DNA of 64,000 bases from a virus. The translations under genes and the position numbers were made by a program. Positions 39,478 to 46,074 of the stretch are shown one piece after another. The DNA lies in the IMG/VR virus record IMGVR_UViG_3300032287_002972, positions 62,001-126,000 of that record. One strand, 5' to 3'. Position 1 is the stretch's first letter. Every line of letters begins with the position of its first letter. The notes below the pieces were generated by a model, which saw only the letters and a list, made by a program, of their open reading frames with translations, had not been told where the DNA came from and ran no database searches.

Positions 39478-39810
39478 ATGAGTATGTTAATGAACCATTT
39501 AACAAATTGTTCTGTTGAATTTTCAATGGGGTTTGATTTCAGTATTGAAGAATATTCAATTATTGATACTGAAGGAAATGAAATTAAATCATCTTTTGAG
39601 GTGGTTGAAGATTACATTAAAAAATTGTTTGAAGAAAACGACTTACCGATTTCTGAACATCGTACCAAAGGTATTGTCCACATTGGTGAATACAACGAAA
39701 ACACAACAGTTGAAATTCAGTTTTTCACTGAACCCGAAGATGGGTCATTCAATGACTATGAATTTATTATTGAAGGTTGGTGTCCATTGGTAAATAACTA
39801 CACTGTTTAA
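39478..39810 (+). CDS. Hypothetical early protein, paralogue of the gene at 34197-34496
   Basis: 110 residues. VEFSMGFDFSIEEYSIIDTE, VVEDYIKKLFEENDLPISEH and RTKGIVHI align with the earlier copy. The start could also be a Met three codons in. Acidic, beta-rich, function unknown. Confidence 0.68.
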   Translation: MSMLMNHLTNCSVEFSMGFDFSIEEYSIIDTEGNEIKSSFEVVEDYIKKLFEENDLPISEHRTKGIVHIGEYNENTTVEIQFFTEPEDGSFNDYEFIIEGWCPLVNNYTV

Positions 39811-39816
39811 AATTAA

Positions 39817-39847
39817 ACCCTCACCAATTCGGTGGGGGTTTTCTTTT
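39817..39847 (+). terminator. Intrinsic terminator
   Basis: ACCCTCACC, AATTC, GGTGGGGGTTTTCTTTT. Confidence 0.73.
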
Positions 39848-39856
39848 GGGGGAAAC

Positions 39857-39903
39857 GAAATTAGTGGGGCAAGGATTATAAACGGGGTTGCCCCACTAAT
39901 TTC
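39857..39903. repeat. TTAGTGGGGCAA hairpin 17, class-d loop
   Basis: Short loop GGATTATAAACGGGG, related to the GGATTGGAAACGGGG loops at 48636, 50968 and 52116. Confidence 0.82.
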
Positions 39904-39952
39904 AATGATCCCGTCGGTGTAAAAAAATAATTGTAAAATAATATAAAATAAA

Positions 39953-39984
39953 TTTGGTTATATCGAATATTAGGTTTATATTTG
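39953..39984 (+). promoter_or_regulatory. Host-type early promoter
   Basis: TTTG 39953-39956, 20 bases, TATATTTG 39977-39984. Confidence 0.75.
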
Positions 39985-40013
39985 TGTATCGAATAACAAA
40001 AAAACGTATTACA

Positions 40014-40445
40014 ATGAAAGTAAATGAAGTATCAGTAAACTATGAAAAAAACTTTTTGGGTACGATTAAGAACTCAAATGATGTTGTTAACTATTGTAGG
40101 TCAATTCCTGAAATGGATAACCGTATCGAGTACCAAGAAGTGTTCCTTGCGGTTTATTTGGACAATGGACATAATATCATGTGTCACCAAGTAATTTCCA
40201 TCGGGTCTTTAACCGCTACGGTGGTTGACCTTAGAATTATTTTCAGTACTGCTCTGAAAACATTATCAACCAATATTGTGGTTTGTCATAATCACCCATC
40301 AGGAAAATTGGTTCCATCAACCGCAGACATTAAGTTAAATGAAATGATAAAAAAAGCGGGGGAGTTATTTAGTATCAATTTAGTTGATAGTTTAATCATA
40401 ACAAGAAATGGTCATTACTCTTTCGCTGACCAAGGTACGTTATAA
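40014..40445 (+). CDS. RadC-like JAB/MPN-domain protein
   Basis: 143 residues from the ATG in the ATTACAATG leader. It carries the RadC signature: VCHNHPSGKLVPSTADIKLN (zinc-binding HxH with Ser and Asp), then KAGELFSINLVDSLIITRNG and HYSFAD. The N-terminal helix-hairpin-helix of full RadC is absent, so this is a JAB-domain-only form common on mobile elements and phages. JAB domains are metal-dependent isopeptidase-like folds; the biochemical role of RadC is unresolved. Confidence 0.87.
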   Translation: MKVNEVSVNYEKNFLGTIKNSNDVVNYCRSIPEMDNRIEYQEVFLAVYLDNGHNIMCHQVISIGSLTATVVDLRIIFSTALKTLSTNIVVCHNHPSGKLVPSTADIKLNEMIKKAGELFSINLVDSLIITRNGHYSFADQGTL

Positions 40446-40469
40446 TGGTTTTAAGTTGTTAATTGTTTT

Positions 40470-40503
40470 ACCCTCCGAATGAAAGTTCGGGGGGTTTTTT
40501 ATT
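40470..40503 (+). terminator. Intrinsic terminator, CCCTCCGAA type
   Basis: ACCCTCCGAATGAAAGTTCG and GGGGGTTTTTTATTTT. Confidence 0.75.
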
Positions 40504-40543
40504 TTAAGTCGTATGACATCAGACTGAAATACGATCATAAAAT

Positions 40544-40635
40544 GAATTTAGTGGGGCAAACAAAACGTATGACATTGCCCCACTAAATTTGAGTTTGCTG
40601 TAGCTCACTATTAATCTTTTGCCCCACTAAATTTG
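40544..40635. repeat. TTAGTGGGGCAA hairpin 18 with an additional distal right arm
   Basis: Left arm, loop ACAAAACGTATGACA, right arm, then GAGTTTGCTGTAGCTCACTA and a second right arm TTTTGCCCCACTAAATTTG. The left arm can pair with either right arm. The same three-arm layout occurs at 43679 and 44459. It fills most of the 300-base gap before the next gene. Confidence 0.8.
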
Positions 40636-40686
40636 AACTCTGCACGTGCTGTACTACAAAATAAATTAAAAATAATCTAAAATAAA

Positions 40687-40718
40687 TTTGGTTATATCGG
40701 AAAATAGATTTATATTTG
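40687..40718 (+). promoter_or_regulatory. Host-type early promoter
   Basis: TTTG 40687-40690, 20 bases, TATATTTG 40711-40718. Confidence 0.75.
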
Positions 40719-40746
40719 TGTATTGTTAATTTAAAAACGTATTACA

Positions 40747-40950
40747 ATGGATTACATAATTATTAGAAGTTCAACAGTAAATGTATTGAACGAAAAAGTA
40801 AATGACCTTATATTAATAGGATATGAACCTATTGGTTCTCATCAGGTGGTCGTTATTAAGTCACAAAATAGGTATAGTGGTACACAACATATTGATACCA
40901 TTAACACTATTGAATATTCTCAAACAGTAAAGAAAATAAATCAAAAATAA
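40747..40950 (+). CDS. Hypothetical small protein
   Basis: 67 residues: DYIIIRSSTVNVLNEKVNDL and IGYEPIGSHQVVVIKSQNRY is the pattern of small DUF1737-like proteins (ferredoxin-like strand, helix, GYxPxG turn, strand). Its 3' end is followed within a few bases by the next promoter, with no terminator. Confidence 0.65.
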   Translation: MDYIIIRSSTVNVLNEKVNDLILIGYEPIGSHQVVVIKSQNRYSGTQHIDTINTIEYSQTVKKINQK

Positions 40951-40961
40951 ATCAAAATAAA

Positions 40962-40993
40962 TTTGGTTTTTATCTCAAACTGTTTTATATTTG
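40962..40993 (+). promoter_or_regulatory. Host-type early promoter
   Basis: TTTG 40962-40965, 20 bases, TATATTTG 40986-40993. There is no terminator or hairpin between it and the preceding gene. Confidence 0.7.
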
Positions 40994-41025
40994 TGTATTA
41001 TTTAAAACTAAAAACAATTTTACTT

Positions 41026-41874
41026 ATGAATGAGAGAATTAATTCCGTCCTGACCCAAACAGGTTTAAATTGGACTGTTAGAGAGGAGAATGTTACTACT
41101 CAAAGTGGTATCTTGATTCCTGACAAAAAAGCGATAATCCGTGACGATACCAATACGGTTTTATCGGTACATGGTGACGGTTATTTTCCATACCAAAATC
41201 ACCAACTTATTGACCTATTAGATAAGGTATCAACTAAGATTGGTTTACCGATTCATAGTGGTGGTTTATTTGGTGGTGGAAAAAAGGTATTTTTACAGTT
41301 AAAGTCAAATGACTTAACATTGGGTAATGACCGAATTGACGGTTATATTACGGGGGTAAATTCATTTGATGGTTCAACAAGTCTCGCTTTCGGACCTAGT
41401 AACGTGACTATCAGTTGTTCAAACACATTCTATCGGGCGTTTCGTTCTTTAGACACAAAGGTACGTCATACAAAAAACATGATTGTAAAGATTGACGAAA
41501 TTTGTAGGGGGTTGGAAAACGTATTACAAGAAGAGACCTTAGTATTTAACGACATTGAGAAATTGTACGAAACAAGATACAGTAAGGAAACAAAGGATTG
41601 GGTGACAAGATTACTATTTAATTTGGAGAAAGATTCAAATTTGGAAACAAATGAAAATATTTCAACAGTGACCCAAAACAAATTGTCAAACTTTTACGTT
41701 GATTTGAACGGTGAAATTAGTCAAAAAGGTGACAATCTTTGGGGGTTGTTTAGTGGGGTGACAAAATACACAACTCATTCAGTTAATAAAGGTGAAAACG
41801 AAGAGGGTAAAATGTTTGGTATCTATGGAAATAGAGAACGACAAATATTTGACAAATTGGTTGAACTTGTTTAA
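41026..41874 (+). CDS. DUF932 phage/plasmid-like protein
   Basis: 282 residues from the ATG at 41026; the upstream frame runs across the promoter. DUF932 features: LSVHGDGYFPYQNHQLIDLL, SGGLFGGGKKVFLQLK, GVNSFDGSTSLAFGPSNVTI and CSNTFYRAFR. The family (also annotated as phage/plasmid-like protein TIGR03299) is common on plasmids and phages and resembles LGT-type putative DNA-maintenance proteins of unknown activity. Confidence 0.87.
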   Translation: MNERINSVLTQTGLNWTVREENVTTQSGILIPDKKAIIRDDTNTVLSVHGDGYFPYQNHQLIDLLDKVSTKIGLPIHSGGLFGGGKKVFLQLKSNDLTLGNDRIDGYITGVNSFDGSTSLAFGPSNVTISCSNTFYRAFRSLDTKVRHTKNMIVKIDEICRGLENVLQEETLVFNDIEKLYETRYSKETKDWVTRLLFNLEKDSNLETNENISTVTQNKLSNFYVDLNGEISQKGDNLWGLFSGVTKYTTHSVNKGENEEGKMFGIYGNRERQIFDKLVELV

Positions 41875-41892
41875 TACTGTTTCGTTTTAAAA

Positions 41893-41926
41893 CGACCCCA
41901 CGAATTAATTTTCGTGGGGTTTTTTA
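41893..41926 (+). terminator. Intrinsic terminator
   Basis: GACCCCACGAA, TTAA, TTTTCGTGGGGTTTTTTATTTT. Confidence 0.77.
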
Positions 41927-41949
41927 TTTTAAAAAAAGTATGAAATAAA

Positions 41950-41981
41950 TTTGGTTATATCAGAAAATAGATTTATATTTG
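41950..41981 (+). promoter_or_regulatory. Host-type early promoter
   Basis: TTTG 41950-41953, 20 bases, TATATTTG 41974-41981; follows a terminator directly without a hairpin element. Confidence 0.73.
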
Positions 41982-42008
41982 TGTATTGTTAATTTAAAAC
42001 GTATTACA

Positions 42009-42260
42009 ATGAACCCACCAAAAGGTTATTACAGAAATTTGATTAGTGATTCTAACATCAGAATTGCGTTTACTCATACACCGATTCATGGGTGTACAAT
42101 CGTTGACAAATCTAAAACCTTAGAGGAGTTAGAGAAGTCAAATGACCAATATTCACAATACTATATTGACGGTTTGAAGTCGGGTAATATGGTTACGATT
42201 GTGGAGAACAGTGTTCATGATAGGTACTTTAGAACGGGTGAACTTTATTTCAGTAACTAA
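42009..42260 (+). CDS. Hypothetical early protein
   Basis: 83 residues: NPPKGYYRNLISDSNIRIAF, a His/Thr-rich turn and a helix (SKTLEELEKSNDQYSQYYID). Not recognised. ATTACAATG leader. Confidence 0.63.
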   Translation: MNPPKGYYRNLISDSNIRIAFTHTPIHGCTIVDKSKTLEELEKSNDQYSQYYIDGLKSGNMVTIVENSVHDRYFRTGELYFSN

Positions 42261-42263
42261 AAA

Positions 42264-42297
42264 ATTAGGTGGGGAGAAATCCTCACCTTTTTTATTG
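42264..42297 (+). terminator. Intrinsic terminator
   Basis: AGGTGGGGA GAAA TCCTCACCTTTTTTATT. Confidence 0.7.
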
Positions 42298-42304
42298 TTG
42301 GAAA

Positions 42305-42351
42305 TGAATTTAGTGGGGCAAGGAATGGTTAGGTCGTTGCCCCACTAATTC
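42305..42351. repeat. TTAGTGGGGCAA hairpin 19, class-e loop
   Basis: Loop GGAATGGTTAGGTCG, a shortened relative of class a; flank ATGCACACGCTGTGGTAAAA. Confidence 0.83.
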
Positions 42352-42403
42352 GAAATATGCACACGCTGTGGTAAAAAATGAATTAAAAATAATATAAAAT
42401 AAA

Positions 42404-42435
42404 TTTGGTTATATGAAATTATTGTTTTATCTTTG
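42404..42435 (+). promoter_or_regulatory. Host-type early promoter
   Basis: TTTG 42404-42407, 20 bases, TATCTTTG 42428-42435. Confidence 0.75.
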
Positions 42436-42455
42436 TCTAAACAAAAACAATAACG

Positions 42456-42680
42456 ATGTATAACAAACACATTTGGGAAGGGTGGACTGTTCGAGACTTT
42501 ATTAACGACCTCGAACCAACATTTAATTTAATCATGGAGGGTCAATCTCACATGAAACCTTTTAACAATGATAATGAACTAAAAGAGTGGTGTAAAGATA
42601 ACCAACCTTATTACAAAAAACACATTCCCGAAGTTTTCAATTATTTTAAAGGTAAAATAATAAATTACAGAGGTCTTTAA
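42456..42680 (+). CDS. Hypothetical early protein
   Basis: 74 residues: HIWEGWTVRDFINDLEPTFN, FNNDNELKEWCKDNQPYYKK. From memory it resembles a small Bacteroidota phage/plasmid family with a WEGWTVxDFI start. Followed after 11 bases by a second gene in the same unit. Confidence 0.65.
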   Translation: MYNKHIWEGWTVRDFINDLEPTFNLIMEGQSHMKPFNNDNELKEWCKDNQPYYKKHIPEVFNYFKGKIINYRGL

Positions 42681-42691
42681 AACTATTTAAA

Positions 42692-42967
42692 ATGAGTAAC
42701 CAAAAAATTGTTCGTGATTTATCTAAAGAGTTTATTAGTAAAATAGACAACTACAATATAAGGGGGTGTTTTATTGATTTTAAAAAACCATTTAAAATAT
42801 ACGTTGAACAAGGTAGTGAAAACGTGAAACACTCTTATGTTGTTTATGGTATGGACGAAAAAGGTCTTTATACAAGTGATTTTGATATTCCATTAAGTGA
42901 TATTGAAGTTGAAACACTTGGGTATATTCTCGATGTTCTTGAATCAAATGAATTTATTATCGGTTAA
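42692..42967 (+). CDS. Hypothetical early protein
   Basis: 91 residues, strand-rich (GCFIDFKKPFKIYVEQGSEN, SYVVYGMDEKGLYTSDFDIP) with an acidic C-terminal helix. Second gene of a two-gene transcript. Not recognised. Confidence 0.63.
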   Translation: MSNQKIVRDLSKEFISKIDNYNIRGCFIDFKKPFKIYVEQGSENVKHSYVVYGMDEKGLYTSDFDIPLSDIEVETLGYILDVLESNEFIIG

Positions 42968-42972
42968 ACTAA

Positions 42973-43005
42973 AATCCCCTTACGAAAGTTTGGGGAATTT
43001 TTTTG
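42973..43005 (+). terminator. Intrinsic terminator
   Basis: AATCCCCTTACGAAAGTTTG and GGGAATTTTTTTG; stem with one mismatch. Confidence 0.65.
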
Positions 43006-43014
43006 GGTCAAATC

Positions 43015-43061
43015 CAATTTAGTGGGGCAAGGAATGGTTAGGTCGTTGCCTCACTAATTCG
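43015..43061. repeat. TTAGTGGGGCAA hairpin 20, class-e loop, changed right arm
   Basis: Right arm reads TTGCCTCACTAA, giving a G:T pair (G:U in RNA) against the unchanged left arm. Otherwise identical to hairpin 19 including the flank. Confidence 0.8.
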
Positions 43062-43112
43062 AAATATGCACACGCTGTGGTAAAAAATGAATTAAAAATA
43101 GTATAAAATAAA

Positions 43113-43144
43113 TTTGGTTATATGAAAACTTTGTTTTATCTTTG
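43113..43144 (+). promoter_or_regulatory. Host-type early promoter
   Basis: TTTG 43113-43116, 20 bases, TATCTTTG 43137-43144. Confidence 0.75.
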
Positions 43145-43167
43145 TCTAAACAAAAACAATAACAATT

Positions 43168-43626
43168 ATGGGATTTTTTTCATGGAAAACGAGTGATACT
43201 AATAAAAGTATCCCAAGTAATTACAGTAACAGAAGTACCTTTACTGTACACTTAATTACAAAAGACCGTCAAATTTTCACTGAATCCGATTATGAAGGTT
43301 ATGGTGTGTTTGGTGGTAAAGATTTTTACGAACTTGTTGCGGAACTGAATGGAATTACAGAAGGAACTACTGACGAAAAAAGAAGTGAAGGGATTGATAT
43401 TTGTTTCAAAGATAATCCAAGTGGTGAGTTTAACGGAACATTTGAATATCCAAAATTGGTTGAGGAACTACCAAGTGAATCTCGTTGGGAAGAACAATGG
43501 GAAAGATTACCTTATCCTGAAAATTGTGAACATCAGGGATTTTTTTACGGTGATGAGGAAGAAGAAGAAGAAGAAGAAGAAGAATATGAATTTGAGGAAG
43601 AAGAAGAAGAATTTGAGGAAAAGTAA
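43168..43626 (+). CDS. GFFSWKT-family conserved phage protein with polyglutamate tail
   Basis: 152 residues. MGFFSWKTSDTNKSIPSNYS, then TVHLITKDRQIFTESDYEGY and GVFGGKDFYELVAELNG is a recurring phage/plasmid family, from memory, and the DYEGYGVFGGKD core is intact. The last about 32 residues are nearly all Glu with a few Tyr/Phe, encoded by a GAA/GAG run that looks like a slippage-prone repeat. Function unknown; the tail may be a DNA-mimic or solubility element. Confidence 0.78.
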   Translation: MGFFSWKTSDTNKSIPSNYSNRSTFTVHLITKDRQIFTESDYEGYGVFGGKDFYELVAELNGITEGTTDEKRSEGIDICFKDNPSGEFNGTFEYPKLVEELPSESRWEEQWERLPYPENCEHQGFFYGDEEEEEEEEEEYEFEEEEEEFEEK

Positions 43627-43635
43627 TTAAATTAG

Positions 43636-43669
43636 TCCCGTATCATTTATTTGATACGGGATTTTTTAT
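43636..43669 (+). terminator. Intrinsic terminator
   Basis: GTCCCGTATCA, TTTATT, TGATACGGGATTTTTTATG. Confidence 0.78.
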
Positions 43670-43678
43670 GATCGAAAA

Positions 43679-43772
43679 TGAATTTAGTGAGGCAAACAAA
43701 ACGTATGACATTGCCCCACTAAATTCGGACTTGCTGTTGCACACTATTAATCTTTTGCCTCACTAAATTTGA
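43679..43772. repeat. Three-arm TTAGTGGGGCAA element (21) with compensated distal arm
   Basis: Left arm TTTAGTGAGGCAA has an A for G. The near right arm is the consensus TTGCCCCAC (mismatch), but the distal right arm at 43757-43769 reads TTGCCTCACTAAA, restoring perfect pairing with the left arm. Loop ACAAAACGTATGACA as in element 18. Confidence 0.8.
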
Positions 43773-43822
43773 ACTCAGCACACGCTGTGGTAAAAAATGA
43801 ATTAAAAATAATATAAAATAAA

Positions 43823-43854
43823 TTTGGTTATATGGAATTATTGTTTTATCTTTG
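43823..43854 (+). promoter_or_regulatory. Host-type early promoter
   Basis: TTTG 43823-43826, 20 bases, TATCTTTG 43847-43854. Confidence 0.75.
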
Positions 43855-43874
43855 ACGAAACAAAAACAGACAAG

Positions 43875-44081
43875 ATGAAAAAACAAAAAGGTGTTCAAGT
43901 ATTATCCCCTGACGGGATAACAATCGAGTTTGGGTCTTTCTATTATGAGAATATGAAAGAAGCGAAAAGGGGTTTTGAACGGTGGAAAAAAAGATTTGAA
44001 AATCAGGGTTTTTACAGTTCAAATAACGGTAGAATCCCTTTAGATGAATTAGAAAAACATTGTCAATTTAAACCTATTTAA
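43875..44081 (+). CDS. Hypothetical early protein
   Basis: 68 residues from ATG 43875, 20 bases after the -7 box. VQVLSPDGITIEFGSFYYEN, KEAKRGFERWKKRFENQGFY and SSNNGRIPLDEL follow the pattern of a small family (strand, F/YxS, KKEA helix, GYYSS, RIxxxEL) seen on Bacteroidota mobile elements. No known function. Next gene starts 3 bases downstream. Confidence 0.68.
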   Translation: MKKQKGVQVLSPDGITIEFGSFYYENMKEAKRGFERWKKRFENQGFYSSNNGRIPLDELEKHCQFKPI

Positions 44082-44084
44082 AAA

Positions 44085-44405
44085 ATGGAAAAGTTTAATC
44101 AAGTATGTGTTTGGGAAGGTACTACTGTTGGTGTTGGGTCTGAACAAGAATTTGTTGATTGGTTAAAACAAGTGTTTGGTGTGAGAGGTAAATATTTGGA
44201 AGAGGTGGAAACTTTACCTACACGAAATGAACCAAACACGGGTGGTAGAATTGATTTATTCTTTAGTGTACATGATGATGACATACCTAAATTTGCGGTA
44301 TCGAGGATTCTTTATGGTATTAGGTGGTGGGAAGACGTTTTAGGAAACGGTGGTGGTCAACTGTACGATGATACCGTATTACATAGGTATCCTAAGAGTT
44401 GGTAA
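44085..44405 (+). CDS. Hypothetical early protein
   Basis: 106 residues. CVWEGTTVGVGSEQEFVDWL, GRIDLFFSVHDDDIPKFAVS and RILYGIRWWEDVLGNGGGQL, then a C-terminal YP. The DLFF.VHDDDI...WWEDV pattern recurs in phage hypotheticals, from memory. Co-transcribed with the preceding gene. Confidence 0.68.
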   Translation: MEKFNQVCVWEGTTVGVGSEQEFVDWLKQVFGVRGKYLEEVETLPTRNEPNTGGRIDLFFSVHDDDIPKFAVSRILYGIRWWEDVLGNGGGQLYDDTVLHRYPKSW

Positions 44406-44410
44406 TTAAT

Positions 44411-44447
44411 CCCAAAAGTCCGTATCATTTATTTGATACGGATTTTT
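44411..44447 (+). terminator. Intrinsic terminator
   Basis: GTCCGTATCA, TTTATT, TGATACGGATTTTTTATG; close copy of the one at 43636, including the following GATCGAAAATGAA. Confidence 0.77.
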
Positions 44448-44458
44448 TATGATCGAAA

Positions 44459-44552
44459 ATGAATTTAGTGAGGCAAACAAAACGTATGACATTGCCCCAC
44501 TAAATTCGGACTTGCTGTTGCTCACTATTAATCTTTTGCCCCACTAAATTTG
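44459..44552. repeat. Three-arm TTAGTGGGGCAA element (22)
   Basis: Left arm has the GTGAGGCAA change of element 21 but both right arms are consensus, so one mismatch remains in either pairing. Together with the terminator, this is a near copy of 43636-43772. Confidence 0.78.
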
Positions 44553-44599
44553 AACTCTGCACGTGCTGTACTACAAAATAAAAAAAAGTATAAAATAAA

Positions 44600-44631
44600 T
44601 TTGGTATAATGAAAACTTTGTTATATATTTG
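44600..44631 (+). promoter_or_regulatory. Host-type early promoter
   Basis: TTTG 44600-44603, 20 bases, TATATTTG 44624-44631. Confidence 0.72.
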
Positions 44632-44652
44632 TGGTATCAAAAAACAAACAAG

Positions 44653-44907
44653 ATGAAAGATGGAAAAATCACCTTATTAAAAGGTGAAGGAGCTCACCAA
44701 CATACTTTGTATGGTAGGTTTGAGGTCAAAAAAGATTTTACCGATTTTACAGAAGTTGACGTACTCGAATGTCAATTAAGACATGAACTACCAAACGGTA
44801 CATTTGGTGAACACAATACACTAAATGTAGAAAGTGGTGAATGGGTCATGGGTAAACAAGTTGAGTATAATCCTTTGAGTAAAAAGGTTACAAGAATTTG
44901 GGATTAA
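44653..44907 (+). CDS. Hypothetical early protein
   Basis: 84 residues from ATG 44653. KITLLKGEGAHQHTLYGRFE, VDVLECQLRHELPNGTFGEH, NTLNVESGEWVMGKQVEYNP: a small beta-rich protein with conserved His pairs, which could be metal ligands. Not recognised. Confidence 0.65.
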   Translation: MKDGKITLLKGEGAHQHTLYGRFEVKKDFTDFTEVDVLECQLRHELPNGTFGEHNTLNVESGEWVMGKQVEYNPLSKKVTRIWD

Positions 44908-44914
44908 TCAAAAA

Positions 44915-44963
44915 AAGACTATCTACCTTTACTATATCTTAAATAATGGTAGATAGTCTTTTT
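44915..44963 (+). terminator. Intrinsic terminator with long stem
   Basis: AAGACTATCTACC at 44915 pairs with GGTAGATAGTCTT at 44949-44961, followed by TTT. The stem is 13 bp. Confidence 0.75.
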
Positions 44964-44976
44964 ATCTTTTTCATTA

Positions 44977-44985
44977 TATTTATAA
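44977..44985 (+). promoter_or_regulatory. Late-type TATTTATAA box before the HNH gene
   Basis: TATTTATAA 12 bases before the ATG, in an early block where every other leader has a TTTG/TAnnTTTG pair. It matches the box seen in front of left-block genes. Confidence 0.5.
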
Positions 44986-44996
44986 TAAAAAGTATA

Positions 44997-45596
44997 ATGA
45001 AAAAGATAAGAGAAGTTTTAGCACCAAACCAAAAAATTTTTACAACTAAAGGTGAAGAAACATCGTGGTCATTTTTACATGATGTTGAATACAAAAAATA
45101 CGGTAAAACCGTGAGAAGAATAATTAAAGTTAAATGTGAATGTGGTAGAATTAAAGATGTTCAATATAACAACATTCGTGGAGGTCATTCAAAATGTTGT
45201 GGTTTTGATCCTTGTCGAATACCATATAATAAACATAGAAGAAATCCTGAAACCACATATAATGTACTTTATTATACATACAAAAAAGGTGCGTTAAAAA
45301 GACATTTACCTTTTGAATTAAGTATAGACCAATTTAAAACATTTTTAGATAAAAATTGTTTTTATTGTGATGAAATACCTTCAAGTGTATATGAAATTAG
45401 AAACAGTCAAACAGGTAGAATTAGGGCTGGTTTACCATTAACATATAATGGTATTGATAGAATGGATAATAATATTGGATACACGATGGATAATTCCGTA
45501 ACTTGTTGTATTACTTGTAATAGAATGAAACTGGCGTTAGGTTATCAAGATTTTTTAAATCATGTTGAAAAAATATACAAAAAAATGTACAAATAA
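44997..45596 (+). CDS. HNH endonuclease-like protein
   Basis: 199 residues from ATG 44997. N-terminal half contains a zinc-finger-like pair (VKCECGRIK, HSKCCGFDPC). The C-terminal half has NCFYCDEIPS, NGIDRMDNNIGYTMDNSVTC and CITCNRMKLALG, the usual order of HNH-type nucleases with two CxxC zinc pairs. Probably a free-standing homing-type endonuclease. Its late-type promoter and lack of a cassette hairpin suggest it arrived separately from its neighbours. Confidence 0.78.
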   Translation: MKKIREVLAPNQKIFTTKGEETSWSFLHDVEYKKYGKTVRRIIKVKCECGRIKDVQYNNIRGGHSKCCGFDPCRIPYNKHRRNPETTYNVLYYTYKKGALKRHLPFELSIDQFKTFLDKNCFYCDEIPSSVYEIRNSQTGRIRAGLPLTYNGIDRMDNNIGYTMDNSVTCCITCNRMKLALGYQDFLNHVEKIYKKMYK

Positions 45597-45597
45597 A

Positions 45598-45630
45598 TTT
45601 GAAAATATAAAATTTATATTTGTATATTTG
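45598..45630 (+). promoter_or_regulatory. Host-type promoter
   Basis: TTTG 45598-45601, 21 bases, TATATTTG 45623-45630, directly after the HNH stop codon. Confidence 0.6.
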
Positions 45631-45666
45631 TGTTGTTATTTACTTATTAACTCAAAAAAATTCATA

Positions 45667-46074
45667 ATGAATCCTGAAGTACATTCAAAAAGTTCAGTAA
45701 AAAGATGGGGTGGTAAAATTTCTGATTATTTGGACATACATATTCTTTTAGATAGTCCAAAATCAACAATGAACAATAATAGTTCAAGGTTACTCACTCA
45801 CAATACATGGTTTGCGTATCACATTATACCCAAAATATTTGGTTACAATATAACCAATAGTGACGGAAAAAGTGTTGATACTGTTGACGTGGCGATGTTA
45901 CACATAGCCGAAGACTTTAGAATGAAATTTGTACCTACCCCACAAGATTATTTAAAACATTTAGATGTTCAACCGTGGATGTGTAATGGTATAAAAGATT
46001 TAGGTAGTAAAGAAGGAACTGAAATTGTTAAAAACTTAAACCAAAAACTAAAAGATGAAAACTCAAACAGTTGA
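45667..46074 (+). CDS. DUF6915-like protein
   Basis: 135 residues from ATG 45667. HSKSSVKRWGGKISDYLDIH, LLTHNTWFAYHIIPKIFGYN, AMLHIAEDFRMKFVPTPQDY and LDVQPWM reproduce the order of DUF6915 (HxxSxxxxGG, LRHHxxG, G, QHVxEDxGxIPT, PxxWM) in outline. The family occurs in phages without known function. Its end overlaps the next gene by 20 bases. Confidence 0.7.
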   Translation: MNPEVHSKSSVKRWGGKISDYLDIHILLDSPKSTMNNNSSRLLTHNTWFAYHIIPKIFGYNITNSDGKSVDTVDVAMLHIAEDFRMKFVPTPQDYLKHLDVQPWMCNGIKDLGSKEGTEIVKNLNQKLKDENSNS

